A DNA stretch of 64,000 bases. Origin: Streptomyces ficellus. Lineage in GTDB: Bacteria; Actinomycetota; Actinomycetes; Streptomycetales; Streptomycetaceae. Position numbers and translations under genes: made by a program. The stretch covers positions 6,076,001-6,140,000 of the forward strand of contig NZ_CP034279.1 in NCBI RefSeq assembly GCF_009739905.1, written 5' to 3'. Below, one piece after another: positions 7,023-15,446 of this stretch. The notes below the pieces were generated by a model. It was not told where the DNA came from. It ran no database searches and saw nothing but the letters and a program-made list of their open reading frames with translations. Every line of letters begins with the position of its first letter. Within the stretch, counting starts at the first letter, position 1.

Positions 7023-9335
7023 TCAGCCCATCCGGCCCAGGGTGTCGCGCAGCCGCCGGGCGTCGCGCAGCCGCTGCTCGTACGTGGCGCCCACCGCGAG
7101 CAGCAGCAGACCGGCCAGCGCAGGCGGCAGCCAGCGGGGCAGGGCGCCGACCGCCTGAGCCACGTACGGCGCCAGCTCGTGCAGCGCGACCAGGGCCAGG
7201 ACCGCCCCGCCCAGCAGCAGCGGCGCCTGCAGCCGCAGCCGGGCGCCCGCGAGGGTGACGGCGAGCGCGACCAGCCCGAGCAGCAGCGGGCGCGGCCAGC
7301 CGGTGTCGCCCCACGCCGCGAACAGGCTCGGCAGCAGGGCGGCCGCCAGCCCCGGGCCGTACGCCGTCCACGACGACGCCTCCGGGTCGCGGCGGGCGCG
7401 CAGCACGCCCACCGCCAGCGCGGGCACCGCGACCGGCAGGGCGTACGCCTCCGGGGCGGATACCCCCGACGCGGCCAGCCGCACCCACGCCGCCGCCACG
7501 AACAGTGCCGTCGCCGCGTACCCGGCCGCGGGGCGCCGCTCGGAACGTACCGCCGTCGCCGCGGCCACGACGCCGCCGAGGCCCAGCACCAGGGCCAGGA
7601 CCGCCGGGCGGGCGGACGCGAGCCCGACCGCCAGCGCCCCCGCCGCGGTGCCCGCCAGCTCGACCGGCACGGCGACCGGGTGGCGCCGCAGCCCCGACCC
7701 CACCGCCGCCGTCACGACCGGCACCGCCAGCAGCGCCACGCCCGTCAGGTGCGCCGGCAGCTCCACCGCCGCCGCGACGGCGCCCACCAGGCCGGTGCCC
7801 GCCACCACGGCCGCGCACGCCGAGACCGTCCGGCGCGGACCCGCACCCAGGACCGCCGCGCCCGCCAGGAGCCCCGTCAGCGAGCCCAGCACGACGACCG
7901 CCGCCGTCTCCGTGCGCCACGCCCCGGCCGCGACGACCACCGCGCCCAGCAGCGCCCCGCCGAGCGCGACCCCGCCGAGCGGACCCTCCGCCTCACGGTC
8001 CCCGGACAGGCGGGCGGCGGCCGCCGACGGGCGTACCGCCAGGGCCAGGAACCCGGCCGTCAGCACGAGCTGCGCCCCCAGCGTCGCCGCGTGCGGCAGG
8101 GCCAGCGCCTCCGGCAGGGCCATGCCCGCCGCCCAGGCCAGGGCCAGCGTCCCGCAGCGCGCCTCCAGCGACGGCAGGCACGCGAGCACCCCGGCGACCG
8201 TCACCGGCACGACCGCCACCGCCCACGGCAGACCCGGCCGGACGCCCGTCACCGCGGCCGCCACCAGGGGCAGTGCCCACGCCAGGGCCAGCGCCTGCGC
8301 TCCCGCGGAAGCACCCGCCAGGCCGCGCCCCACCGCACGCGGCACCCCGCCGCGGACCGCGACCGCGGCGACCGCCACGGCGACGAGCAGGTACACGGGC
8401 GCCGTCCACGACCCCGGCAGCACCTCCCGCAGCAGCCCGCCGCCACCGGCGACCGCGAGCAGCCCCGCCACGGCCGCCCACGTGACGGCCCAGGCCTGCG
8501 ACCCCGTGCCGACGCGCCACGCCCCGTACAGCGCGGGCGCCGCAGCCGCCAGGAGCAGCGCGGCCGGTCCGGCCCCGCCCGGCGCCACCGACAGCCAGCC
8601 CGCGACCAGCACCGCCCAGCCGCCCGACACGCAGGCCGTCACGCACGCCACCACCCGCAGTCCGGCACCCGGCCGTGCCCGCAGCGCCCCCAGCACGTCG
8701 AGCGAGGCCGTCACCAGCAGCGCCCAGCCCACCGTCAGCGCACCCGTGTCCGACGCCAGCGCCCAGAGGGGCAACGGCAGTTGCGCCGCCACCACCGCCA
8801 CCGGCCGCGGAACCCGCAGCCCGCGGGCGACCGCCCCGTACACCGCCCACAGCGCCGCCAGCACCGCAGAAGCGCCCGCCGCGTACCCGAGCGCTCCGGT
8901 GTCCGGGGCCGCCACCCGGTGGACCGCGTACGCGTCCAGCACCGTCAGCAGCAGGCCCAGGGACGCGACCGACTCCGCCGTCGACGCCAGGCGCCGGCGC
9001 AGCAGCACCACCGGCGCGGCCAGTGCGCCGGCCGTCACCGTGAAGAGCACCGCCGAGCGGCCTCCGATGCCCAGGTGGCCCCAGCTGACCAGGGTGAAGG
9101 CGACCGCGGCGACCGCCAGCAGCACACCGCCCAGCGTCAGCAGCACGTTCTGCGCGCTGCGCGGCGGGGCGTCCTTGGCAGGCGCCGCCCCCGGGCGCGC
9201 TGGGGCGGCCGGGGCGTTCAGCACGCTCAGCAGCCACGCCCTGCGGGCCAGCAGGTGACTTCTCCGGGCGTCGAGCAGCGCCAGTTCACGGTTGATGATC
9301 ACCAGCTCCTCGGCCGGTGGCGGCACAGTGTTCAT
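7023..9335 (-). CDS. Very large polytopic membrane protein of unknown function
   Basis: The 770-aa protein is almost entirely Ala/Leu/Val/Gly-rich membrane segments, with roughly twenty or more predicted passes. A short polar N-terminus (about 1-60) contains ELVIINRELALLDARRSHLL, a probable coiled coil, then a Pro/Ala linker. The C-terminus is basic (YEQRLRDARRLRDTLGRMG). The architecture resembles large actinobacterial membrane proteins named after SCO7613, but I cannot confirm membership. No transport or enzyme motif is visible. The ATG at 9335 is the first start before the coiled-coil segment. Confidence 0.65.
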   Translation of the reverse strand: MNTVPPPAEELVIINRELALLDARRSHLLARRAWLLSVLNAPAAPARPGAAPAKDAPPRSAQNVLLTLGGVLLAVAAVAFTLVSWGHLGIGGRSAVLFTVTAGALAAPVVLLRRRLASTAESVASLGLLLTVLDAYAVHRVAAPDTGALGYAAGASAVLAALWAVYGAVARGLRVPRPVAVVAAQLPLPLWALASDTGALTVGWALLVTASLDVLGALRARPGAGLRVVACVTACVSGGWAVLVAGWLSVAPGGAGPAALLLAAAAPALYGAWRVGTGSQAWAVTWAAVAGLLAVAGGGGLLREVLPGSWTAPVYLLVAVAVAAVAVRGGVPRAVGRGLAGASAGAQALALAWALPLVAAAVTGVRPGLPWAVAVVPVTVAGVLACLPSLEARCGTLALAWAAGMALPEALALPHAATLGAQLVLTAGFLALAVRPSAAAARLSGDREAEGPLGGVALGGALLGAVVVAAGAWRTETAAVVVLGSLTGLLAGAAVLGAGPRRTVSACAAVVAGTGLVGAVAAAVELPAHLTGVALLAVPVVTAAVGSGLRRHPVAVPVELAGTAAGALAVGLASARPAVLALVLGLGGVVAAATAVRSERRPAAGYAATALFVAAAWVRLAASGVSAPEAYALPVAVPALAVGVLRARRDPEASSWTAYGPGLAAALLPSLFAAWGDTGWPRPLLLGLVALAVTLAGARLRLQAPLLLGGAVLALVALHELAPYVAQAVGALPRWLPPALAGLLLLAVGATYEQRLRDARRLRDTLGRMG

Positions 9336-9424
9336 GAGCGGAGTGTGTCCCGGGCCACACGGCACGGCATGAGCGCGGGTACTCAGCCGCGCATGAGTAC
9401 GCGCCGGGCGCGCAGACTTCGGAC

Positions 9425-9874
9425 ATGAACTGGTGCCACTACCGTTTCCGCAGCGTCTGGGACCTGCCCGCCGCGCCGGACACCGTCTACGCCGTCCTGG
9501 AGCGGCCCGACGCGTACCCCTCCTGGTGGCCACAGGTGCGCGAGGCGACCCGGACCGACGAGCGCTCCGGCACCGCGCGCATCCGGTCCTTCCTCCCGTA
9601 CGACCTCGTCGTCACCCTCACCGAGCGGCGCCGGGACCCGGTCGCGCACGTCCTGGAGACCGCGCTCGCCGGTGACGTCGAGGGGTGGGCCCGGTGGACG
9701 CTCACCGCACCGGAGGCCGGCCGTACACGAGCCGTCTACGAGCAGGAGGTCGACGTCCAACGGCCGCTGCTGCGCCGCCTCGCGCTGCCCGCCCGTCCCC
9801 TCTTCACCGCCAACCACGCGCTGATGATGCGGGCGGGGCGCCGGGGGCTGGTCGCGCACCTGGATACGGTTTGA
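9425..9874 (+). CDS. SRPBCC (START-like, polyketide cyclase type) family protein
   Basis: The 149-aa protein begins with the typical SRPBCC pattern, a first strand then DTVYAVLERPDAYPSWWPQVREA, the conserved Trp-containing turn of the helix-grip fold. It later has strand pairs such as YDLVVTLTERRRDP. The fold binds a hydrophobic ligand in a central cavity; the ligand is unknown. CAGACT 6 nt before the ATG may be a -10, giving a leaderless mRNA. Its 3' end carries the -35 of the next tRNA promoter. Confidence 0.75.
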   Translation: MNWCHYRFRSVWDLPAAPDTVYAVLERPDAYPSWWPQVREATRTDERSGTARIRSFLPYDLVVTLTERRRDPVAHVLETALAGDVEGWARWTLTAPEAGRTRAVYEQEVDVQRPLLRRLALPARPLFTANHALMMRAGRRGLVAHLDTV

Positions 9875-9900
9875 AGGAACCGGGACCGGACCTGTATGGT
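9871..9900 (+). promoter_or_regulatory. Promoter of the second tRNA-Val(CAC)
   Basis: -35 TTGAAG (9871-9876) and -10 TATGGT (9895-9900) with 18-bp spacing; expected start near 9907, 7 nt before the mature tRNA. The -35 overlaps the stop codon of the SRPBCC gene. Confidence 0.65.
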
Positions 9901-9913
9901 TCAGTGCGTTCCC

Positions 9914-9985
9914 GGGCGATTAGCTCAGTGGGAGAGCGCTTCGTTCACACCGAAGAGGTCACTGGTTCGAACCCAGTATCGCCCA
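9914..9985 (+). tRNA. tRNA-Val(CAC), second copy, CCA not encoded
   Basis: The mature 72-nt sequence is the same as the copy at 6895 (anticodon loop TTCACAC), but the 3' flank reads CCG rather than CCA, so the end must be added enzymatically. It has its own promoter and terminator. Confidence 0.95.
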
Positions 9986-9991
9986 CCGGGA

Positions 9992-10021
9992 AAGGCCGGT
10001 CCGTCACCACGGACCGGCCTT
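9992..10021. terminator. Terminator after the second tRNA-Val(CAC)
   Basis: Perfect 13-bp stem (AAGGCCGGTCCGT and complement) with a 4-nt loop, 6 nt after the tRNA and facing the end of the convergent exonuclease gene. Confidence 0.8.
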
Positions 10022-10051
10022 CGCGTTTCCCGCCGGGCCCGCCCGCCGGGT

Positions 10052-10780
10052 TCAGGCGGCCGCGGCCGGTACCTCGGGTCGCAGTGGCCACGCCGGATCC
10101 ACCGCCTCCTCCGAACCGTTGCGCGCGAACCACGCCTGGAGACCCCGCGCCTGGGCCGCGTGCCACACCGCCTGCAGGGTGTGCAGCTCCGCCGGCGACA
10201 GCCTCTCCATGCGGGCCGCGAACCGGCGCCCCACCGCCCGTACGACCTCCAGGGCCGCGGTCGCGTCCGCCGCCGCGTCGTGCGCGCCGTCCAGCGCCAC
10301 CTCGTACTGGGCGCACAGGTCCGTCAGGGTGCGACGTCCCTTGCGGTACCGGTCCAGGTGCTTGTCCAGCACCCGCGGGTCCAGCACGCACAACGGGACG
10401 TTCTGCAGGTACCGCGACAGCGACGAGGCGCGGTGCCGCCGCAGTTCGCGGTCGAGCAGCGTCAGGTCGAACGGCGCGTTCATCACCACCAGCGGCCGGC
10501 CCGCCGCGCAGTGCTCGGCCAGCTGCCGCGCTATCTCCTCCACCACGGGTGAGGGCCAGCGGCCGTTGCGCTGAAGGTGATCGTCCGTCAGCCCGTGCAC
10601 CTCGGTCGCCGCGCGCGGCACCGGTATGCCCGGATTGACCAGCCAGCGGGTGGACCGGACCCGTCCGCCCGCCGCGTCCTGGACGACGACGGCGGCCGAA
10701 ACGATCCGGTCCCGTTCGACGTCAACTCCTGTGGTCTCCGTGTCGAATGCGGCCAGGGGCCCCTCGTACCAGAGCGTCAT
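10052..10780 (-). CDS. DnaQ-like 3'-5' exonuclease
   Basis: The 242-aa DEDD-family exonuclease has motif I FDTETTGVD (residues 12-20), the TEVHGLTDDHL segment and motif II region PLVVMNAPFDLTLLDREL. Motif III contains HDAAADATAALEV, where the histidine before the aspartate is of the DEDDh type. Such stand-alone exonucleases remove nucleotides from DNA or RNA 3' ends in repair. This one is not the DNA polymerase III epsilon subunit as far as I can tell. The Ala-rich C-terminus follows an 80-residue extension of unknown role. Confidence 0.82.
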   Translation of the reverse strand: MTLWYEGPLAAFDTETTGVDVERDRIVSAAVVVQDAAGGRVRSTRWLVNPGIPVPRAATEVHGLTDDHLQRNGRWPSPVVEEIARQLAEHCAAGRPLVVMNAPFDLTLLDRELRRHRASSLSRYLQNVPLCVLDPRVLDKHLDRYRKGRRTLTDLCAQYEVALDGAHDAAADATAALEVVRAVGRRFAARMERLSPAELHTLQAVWHAAQARGLQAWFARNGSEEAVDPAWPLRPEVPAAAA

Positions 10781-10935
10781 ACCCCGAACTCCTCGCGCGT
10801 GCCCGGCAGATGGCGTGATCCCCCTGCCCGGAACGGTGATACCCGCGCCGTTTGCCCCGTACGCAACGTGGTGACAACACAGGTGAGGGACAGTCGAACT
10901 GACTCCCCGTCGCCGGCCGGAAGGCATGAGGAGCC

Positions 10936-11502
10936 ATGGCGCTCACGCAGCCCGAACCCGGTGGGCTGCTGCCCGAGCGGATCGCACCGCTGCGGGGCGC
11001 GCTCGCCACCACCGCCTGCATGGAGACCCTTCAGGTGGGCTACCTCCACGCGGTCGCGGCCGCCGCCGGGTGCTCGCTCTCCCAGCCCTTTCCGGACAAC
11101 GGCATCGACTGGCACGTCAGCCACAGCGCCCCCGCGCACACCGTGGACGACGAGGTCACCATCAAGGTGCAGCTCAAGTGCACCTATCAGATCCCGCCCC
11201 CGGCCGCGCGGCCCGAGTTCTCCTTCACCCTCGACAACGACCACCTGGTGAAGCTGGCCCGCACCCCGGTCTCGGTGCACAAGATCCTGGTCGTGATGAT
11301 CGTCCCCCGGACCCGGGAGGACTGGCTGCGCGCCGGACACGACCGTCTCGACCTGCGGCACTGCTGCTACTGGACCAACCTCGCGGGCCACCCGGTCACC
11401 GGCAGGCGCCGCACCACCGTGCGCATACCTACCCATCGGATATTCGACGACCGGGCGCTCTGCGAGATCATGACCCGGGTCGGGGCGGGAGGAAGACCCT
11501 GA
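10936..11502 (+). CDS. DUF4365-domain protein, possible PD-(D/E)xK nuclease fold
   Basis: The 188-aa protein matches the DUF4365 pattern. An N-terminal helix with a conserved glutamate (E30 in ACMETLQVGYLHAVAAAAG) is followed by DNGIDWHVS (D54, D58) and a strand with QLK (Q79-K81). That E...D...QxK layout is what restriction-endonuclease-like folds show, so a nuclease-related role is possible but unproven. GAGGAG precedes the ATG. The stop overlaps the next ATG by 1 nt, so it is coupled to an uncharacterised partner. Confidence 0.65.
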   Translation: MALTQPEPGGLLPERIAPLRGALATTACMETLQVGYLHAVAAAAGCSLSQPFPDNGIDWHVSHSAPAHTVDDEVTIKVQLKCTYQIPPPAARPEFSFTLDNDHLVKLARTPVSVHKILVVMIVPRTREDWLRAGHDRLDLRHCCYWTNLAGHPVTGRRRTTVRIPTHRIFDDRALCEIMTRVGAGGRP

Positions 11503-12728
11503 TGCACCGGCCGATCGACGAGCCCATGCGGCCGCACCCCACGACCTCGCCGGACCCCCTGGGACCCGGCGCCTCCGTCGACCCCGCACAGGTCGACCCC
11601 CGCGTCCTCGGCGCGCTGCTCGACCGGCACGGCTGGCGCCGCCGCGGCGGGGCGCCCGGCCGCTACAGCCGCTGGACCCCGCCCGGCCCCGGAGCGGGAC
11701 CGGGTGCCACCAGCCTCCTGGTCCCGGAAAACCGCGCCTTCCCCGACTGCGAGGACCTCCTGGGCGAGGCCCTCACCGCGCTCTCCCGCAGCGCCGCGCC
11801 CTCCGCGCGCGAGGTCCTCACCGGCCTGACCGTGCCCAGCGACGAGGTCCGCTGGTGGCGGGACGTCCCCCAGAGCCCCTCCGGCACCGTCTCCTGGGCC
11901 GTGCAGGAGCAGCTGCGCTCCGCCGCCCGGCAGGTCCTGCTGGCCGGAGCGCTCGCGGTGCGGGGCCGGGCCGGCTACCACGGCGCCCGGCACCGCCGGC
12001 AGGCGCAGGCCTCGCTGGAGGGCGTCCTGGTGGGCAGCGCGCAGGGCGGGCGCGGCCTGACCGCGTTCGTGCCGGTCGAACCGGGCCGGGCGGTCACCGC
12101 GCGGCTCTACCACGCGCTGTACGCGACCCGCGAGGCCGTCGACTACCAGCGGGCGACGGGCAGGCCGGAGGCGTTCGACTCGGCCGTCGGGGCGGGCGTG
12201 AGCCGTGAGCTGACCGAGGCGCTCGTCTCCCTCGTACGCGGCACCGAGGGCGCCAGGATCGCCCTGGCGTGGGCGCCCGCCGCCGGGGTGCCGGAGGGGT
12301 GCGCGGCCCGGCCGGAGCCCGTCGAGTTCTCGCCCGGTGACCTGCCCGCGCTGCGCGAGGCGGGCGCCCGCTACCTCCAGGACGAGCCGTCCGTGCCGGT
12401 GCGGATCACCGGGACGGTGGTGCGGATGCGCCGGTCGGGACCGCGCGGTGCGGGCACGGTGCGGCTGAGGGTGCTGGCGGGCGCCGAGGTGCCGCACGTC
12501 CGGGTGGCGCTGGACGAGGAGTCGTACCGTACGGCCGGGCACGCGCACCTGGTCGGGCTGCCCGTGCGGGTGGCGGGCCGGCTGGAGAGCCGGGGCGGGT
12601 TCCGGCGGCTGACGGACGCCTCCGGGGTCGTACCCGTGCAGGTCGACGAGGCGGAGCGGGACCGGCTGATGAAGTCCCTCCACGAGAACCTGGGCTTCTT
12701 CGGGGAGGCGTGCGGGCCGGGCGACTGA
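11502..12728 (+). CDS. Uncharacterised partner of the DUF4365 gene
   Basis: The 408-aa soluble protein has a Pro-rich start, then an alpha/beta region (about 30-300) with LLDRHGWRRRGGAPGRYSRW and a helix rich in Arg (HGARHRRQAQASLEGVLVG). The C-terminal part (about 300-385) is beta-rich with VPVRITGTVVRMRRSG and HLVGLPVRVAGRLESRGG, which resembles an OB-like or small barrel fold by pattern only. No catalytic motif was recognised. The TGATG junction couples it to the DUF4365 protein, suggesting joint function. Confidence 0.6.
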   Translation: MHRPIDEPMRPHPTTSPDPLGPGASVDPAQVDPRVLGALLDRHGWRRRGGAPGRYSRWTPPGPGAGPGATSLLVPENRAFPDCEDLLGEALTALSRSAAPSAREVLTGLTVPSDEVRWWRDVPQSPSGTVSWAVQEQLRSAARQVLLAGALAVRGRAGYHGARHRRQAQASLEGVLVGSAQGGRGLTAFVPVEPGRAVTARLYHALYATREAVDYQRATGRPEAFDSAVGAGVSRELTEALVSLVRGTEGARIALAWAPAAGVPEGCAARPEPVEFSPGDLPALREAGARYLQDEPSVPVRITGTVVRMRRSGPRGAGTVRLRVLAGAEVPHVRVALDEESYRTAGHAHLVGLPVRVAGRLESRGGFRRLTDASGVVPVQVDEAERDRLMKSLHENLGFFGEACGPGD

Positions 12729-12833
12729 GGCCGGGGGAGGGGAAACCGTTTCGCGGGCGGGCCGGGCGGCTCGGTACCATCTCCTATTGCCCGAGCAAGA
12801 GGTTTTGGGTACCCCTTCAGTCAGGAGAGACCG

Positions 12834-14810
12834 GTGTCAGACGTCCGTGTGATCATCCAACGCGATTCCGAGCGGGAAGAGCGCGTGGTGACGCCGGGCA
12901 CTACGGCCGCCGACCTCTTCGCCGGTGAGCGCACCGTCGTGGCCGCCCGGGTCGCGGACGAGCTGAAGGACCTCGCGTACGAGATCAAGGACGGCGAGAC
13001 CGTCGAGCCGGTCGAGATCTCCTCCGAGGACGGCTTGAACATCCTGCGGCACTCCACCGCGCACGTCATGGCGCAGGCCGTGCAGGAGCTGTTCCCCGAG
13101 GCCAAGCTGGGCATCGGCCCGCCGGTCAAGGACGGCTTCTACTATGACTTCGACGTCGAGCGCCCCTTCACTCCCGATGACCTCAAGGCCATCGAGAAGA
13201 AGATGCAGGAGATCCAGAAGCGCGGCCAGCGCTTCTCCCGCCGCGTGGTCAGCGACGAGGCCGCCCGCGAGGAGCTGGCGGGCGAGCCGTACAAGCTGGA
13301 GCTCATCGGCATCAAGGGATCCGCGTCCAGCGACGACGGCGCGGACGTCGAGGTGGGCGGCGGCGAGCTGACCATCTACGACAACCTCGACGCCAAGACC
13401 GGTGAGCTGTGCTGGAAGGACCTCTGCCGCGGCCCGCACCTGCCCACCACCCGGAACATCCCGGCGTTCAAGCTGATGCGCAACGCCGCCGCGTACTGGC
13501 GGGGCAGCGAGAAGAACCCGATGCTCCAGCGCATCTACGGCACCGCGTGGCCGTCGAAGGACGAGCTGAAGGCCCACCTGGACTTCCTCGCCGAGGCCGA
13601 GAAGCGCGACCACCGCCGCCTCGGCAGCGAGCTGGACCTCTTCTCCATCCCGGACCAGATCGGCTCCGGCCTCGCCGTCTTCCACCCCCGAGGCGGCATC
13701 ATCCGCCGGGTCATGGAGGACTACTCGCGGCGCCGCCACGAGGAAGAGGGGTACGAGTTCGTCTACACCCCGCACGCCACCAAGGGCAAGCTCTTCGAGA
13801 CCTCGGGCCACCTGGACTGGTACGCCGACGGCATGTACCCGCCCATGCAGCTCGACGAGGGCGTGGACTACTACCTCAAGCCCATGAACTGCCCGATGCA
13901 CAACCTGGTCTTCGACGCGCGCGGCCGCTCCTACCGCGAGCTGCCGCTGCGCCTGTTCGAGTTCGGGACGGTGTACCGGTACGAGAAGTCCGGCGTCGTG
14001 CACGGCCTGACCCGCGCCCGTGGCTTCACCCAGGACGACGCGCACATCTACTGCACCAAGGAGCAGATGGCGGAGGAGCTCGACAAGACGCTCACCTTCG
14101 TCCTGAACCTGCTGCGCGACTACGGCCTGAACGACTTCTACCTGGAGCTGTCCACCAAGGACCCCGAGAAGTTCGTCGGCTCGGACGAGATCTGGGAGGA
14201 GGCCACCGAGACCCTGCGCCAGGTGGCCGAGAAGCAGGGCCTTCCCCTGACCCCGGACCCGGGCGGCGCCGCCTTCTACGGCCCGAAGATCTCCGTCCAG
14301 GCCAAGGACGCCATCGGCCGGACCTGGCAGATGTCGACCGTCCAGCTCGACTTCAACCTGCCGGAGCGGTTCAACCTGGAGTACACCGCGCCGGACGGCT
14401 CCCGCCAGCGGCCGGTCATGATCCACCGCGCCCTGTTCGGCTCCATCGAGCGCTTCTTCGCGGTCCTGCTGGAGCACTACGCGGGCGCCATGCCGCCGTG
14501 GCTGGCCCCGGTCCAGGCGGTCGGCATCCCGATCGGCGACGCGCACGTGGGGTACCTCCAGGAGTTCGCCGCCGAGGCGAAGAAGAAGGGCCTGCGTGTC
14601 GAGGTGGACGCCTCATCGGACCGGATGCAGAAGAAGATCCGCAACCACCAGAAGCTGAAGGTGCCCTTCATGATCATCGTCGGTGACGACGACATGAACG
14701 CCGGCACGGTCTCCTTCCGCTACCGGGACGGTTCGCAGGAGAACGGCATCCCGCGCGACGAGGCCCTCGCCAAGCTCGCCGACGTGGTGGAGCGCCGCGT
14801 ACAGGTCTGA
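12834..14810 (+). CDS. thrS: Threonine--tRNA ligase
   Basis: This class II synthetase charges tRNA-Thr. The 658 aa hold a TGS domain (about 1-62), the N2 editing domain with HSTAHVMAQ and CRGPH (which hydrolyse mischarged Ser-tRNA), the catalytic core with MNCPMHNLVF and RARGFTQDDAHIYC, and a C-terminal anticodon-binding domain (about 545-650). GTG 12834 has AGGAG 8 nt upstream. I see no T-box in the 105-bp upstream region. A terminator follows at 14823. Confidence 0.96.
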   Translation: MSDVRVIIQRDSEREERVVTPGTTAADLFAGERTVVAARVADELKDLAYEIKDGETVEPVEISSEDGLNILRHSTAHVMAQAVQELFPEAKLGIGPPVKDGFYYDFDVERPFTPDDLKAIEKKMQEIQKRGQRFSRRVVSDEAAREELAGEPYKLELIGIKGSASSDDGADVEVGGGELTIYDNLDAKTGELCWKDLCRGPHLPTTRNIPAFKLMRNAAAYWRGSEKNPMLQRIYGTAWPSKDELKAHLDFLAEAEKRDHRRLGSELDLFSIPDQIGSGLAVFHPRGGIIRRVMEDYSRRRHEEEGYEFVYTPHATKGKLFETSGHLDWYADGMYPPMQLDEGVDYYLKPMNCPMHNLVFDARGRSYRELPLRLFEFGTVYRYEKSGVVHGLTRARGFTQDDAHIYCTKEQMAEELDKTLTFVLNLLRDYGLNDFYLELSTKDPEKFVGSDEIWEEATETLRQVAEKQGLPLTPDPGGAAFYGPKISVQAKDAIGRTWQMSTVQLDFNLPERFNLEYTAPDGSRQRPVMIHRALFGSIERFFAVLLEHYAGAMPPWLAPVQAVGIPIGDAHVGYLQEFAAEAKKKGLRVEVDASSDRMQKKIRNHQKLKVPFMIIVGDDDMNAGTVSFRYRDGSQENGIPRDEALAKLADVVERRVQV

Positions 14811-14822
14811 CGCACGTCGCCC

Positions 14823-14853
14823 AGGGGCGGTCCCGGTTCCCGGGGCCGCCCCT
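14823..14853. terminator. thrS terminator
   Basis: 14-bp stem with one G-T wobble and a 3-nt loop, 13 nt after the thrS stop. Confidence 0.75.
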
Positions 14854-14878
14854 CGGTTCACGCTCCACCGGCGGCGAA

Positions 14879-14884
14879 TATGCT
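14879..14884 (+). promoter_or_regulatory. -10 candidate for a leaderless HIT-protein mRNA
   Basis: TATGCT ends 7 nt before ATG 14892, again without a ribosome-binding site. It lies right after the thrS terminator, so the HIT gene needs its own promoter. Confidence 0.5.
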
Positions 14885-14891
14885 GGCTCGC

Positions 14892-15446
14892 ATGACGACT
14901 GAGCCGGAGCAGCAGATCGGAGTCGGGACGCCTGACGCGTTCCAGCGCCTGTGGACGCCCCACCGGATGGCGTACATCCAGGGGGAGAACAAGCCGACCG
15001 GTCCCGGCGCCGGCGACGGCTGCCCGTTCTGCACCCTCCCGGCCAAGTCCGACGAGGACGGGCTGATCGTCGCCAGGGGCGAGAGCGTGTACGCGGTGCT
15101 CAACCTGTACCCGTACAACGGCGGCCACCTCATGGTCGTCCCGTTCCGGCACGTGGCCGACTACACGGAGCTGGACGACGCCGAGACCGCCGAGCTGGCG
15201 CTGCTGACCAAGCAGGCGATGACCGCGCTGCGGGCCGCCTCCGGGGCGCACGGCTTCAACATCGGCATGAACCAGGGCGCGTCGGCGGGCGCCGGCATCG
15301 CCGCCCACCTGCACCAGCACATCGTTCCCCGCTGGGGCGGCGACACCAACTTCATGCCGGTCGTCGGCCACACCAAGGTGCTGCCGCAGCTCCTCGGCGA
15401 CACCCGGCGGATGCTCGCCGAGGCGTGGCCCGCGGCGTCCGCCTGA
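14892..15446 (+). CDS. HIT-domain protein (Ap4A phosphorylase/hydrolase type)
   Basis: The 184-aa protein contains the histidine triad HLHQHIVPRW near residue 140. The middle histidine is the nucleophile that forms a covalent nucleotidyl intermediate. The CPFC pair (residues 39-42) is often a zinc site in this branch. The length and the LVVAPFRHV-like stretch (MVVPFRHVADYTEL) match actinobacterial diadenosine-polyphosphate enzymes, but substrate specificity cannot be read. It converges with the membrane protein gene, the two stops being directly adjacent. Confidence 0.82.
   Translation: MTTEPEQQIGVGTPDAFQRLWTPHRMAYIQGENKPTGPGAGDGCPFCTLPAKSDEDGLIVARGESVYAVLNLYPYNGGHLMVVPFRHVADYTELDDAETAELALLTKQAMTALRAASGAHGFNIGMNQGASAGAGIAAHLHQHIVPRWGGDTNFMPVVGHTKVLPQLLGDTRRMLAEAWPAASA

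Noticed and set aside
6895..9985. tRNA genes as phage integration sites
   Set aside because: No integrase, att duplication or phage gene is near; the genes between are conserved-type membrane and SRPBCC proteins.
12729..12833. T-box riboswitch before thrS
   Set aside because: Only 105 bp and no T-box sequence or specifier stem recognised; same for hisS and alaS.
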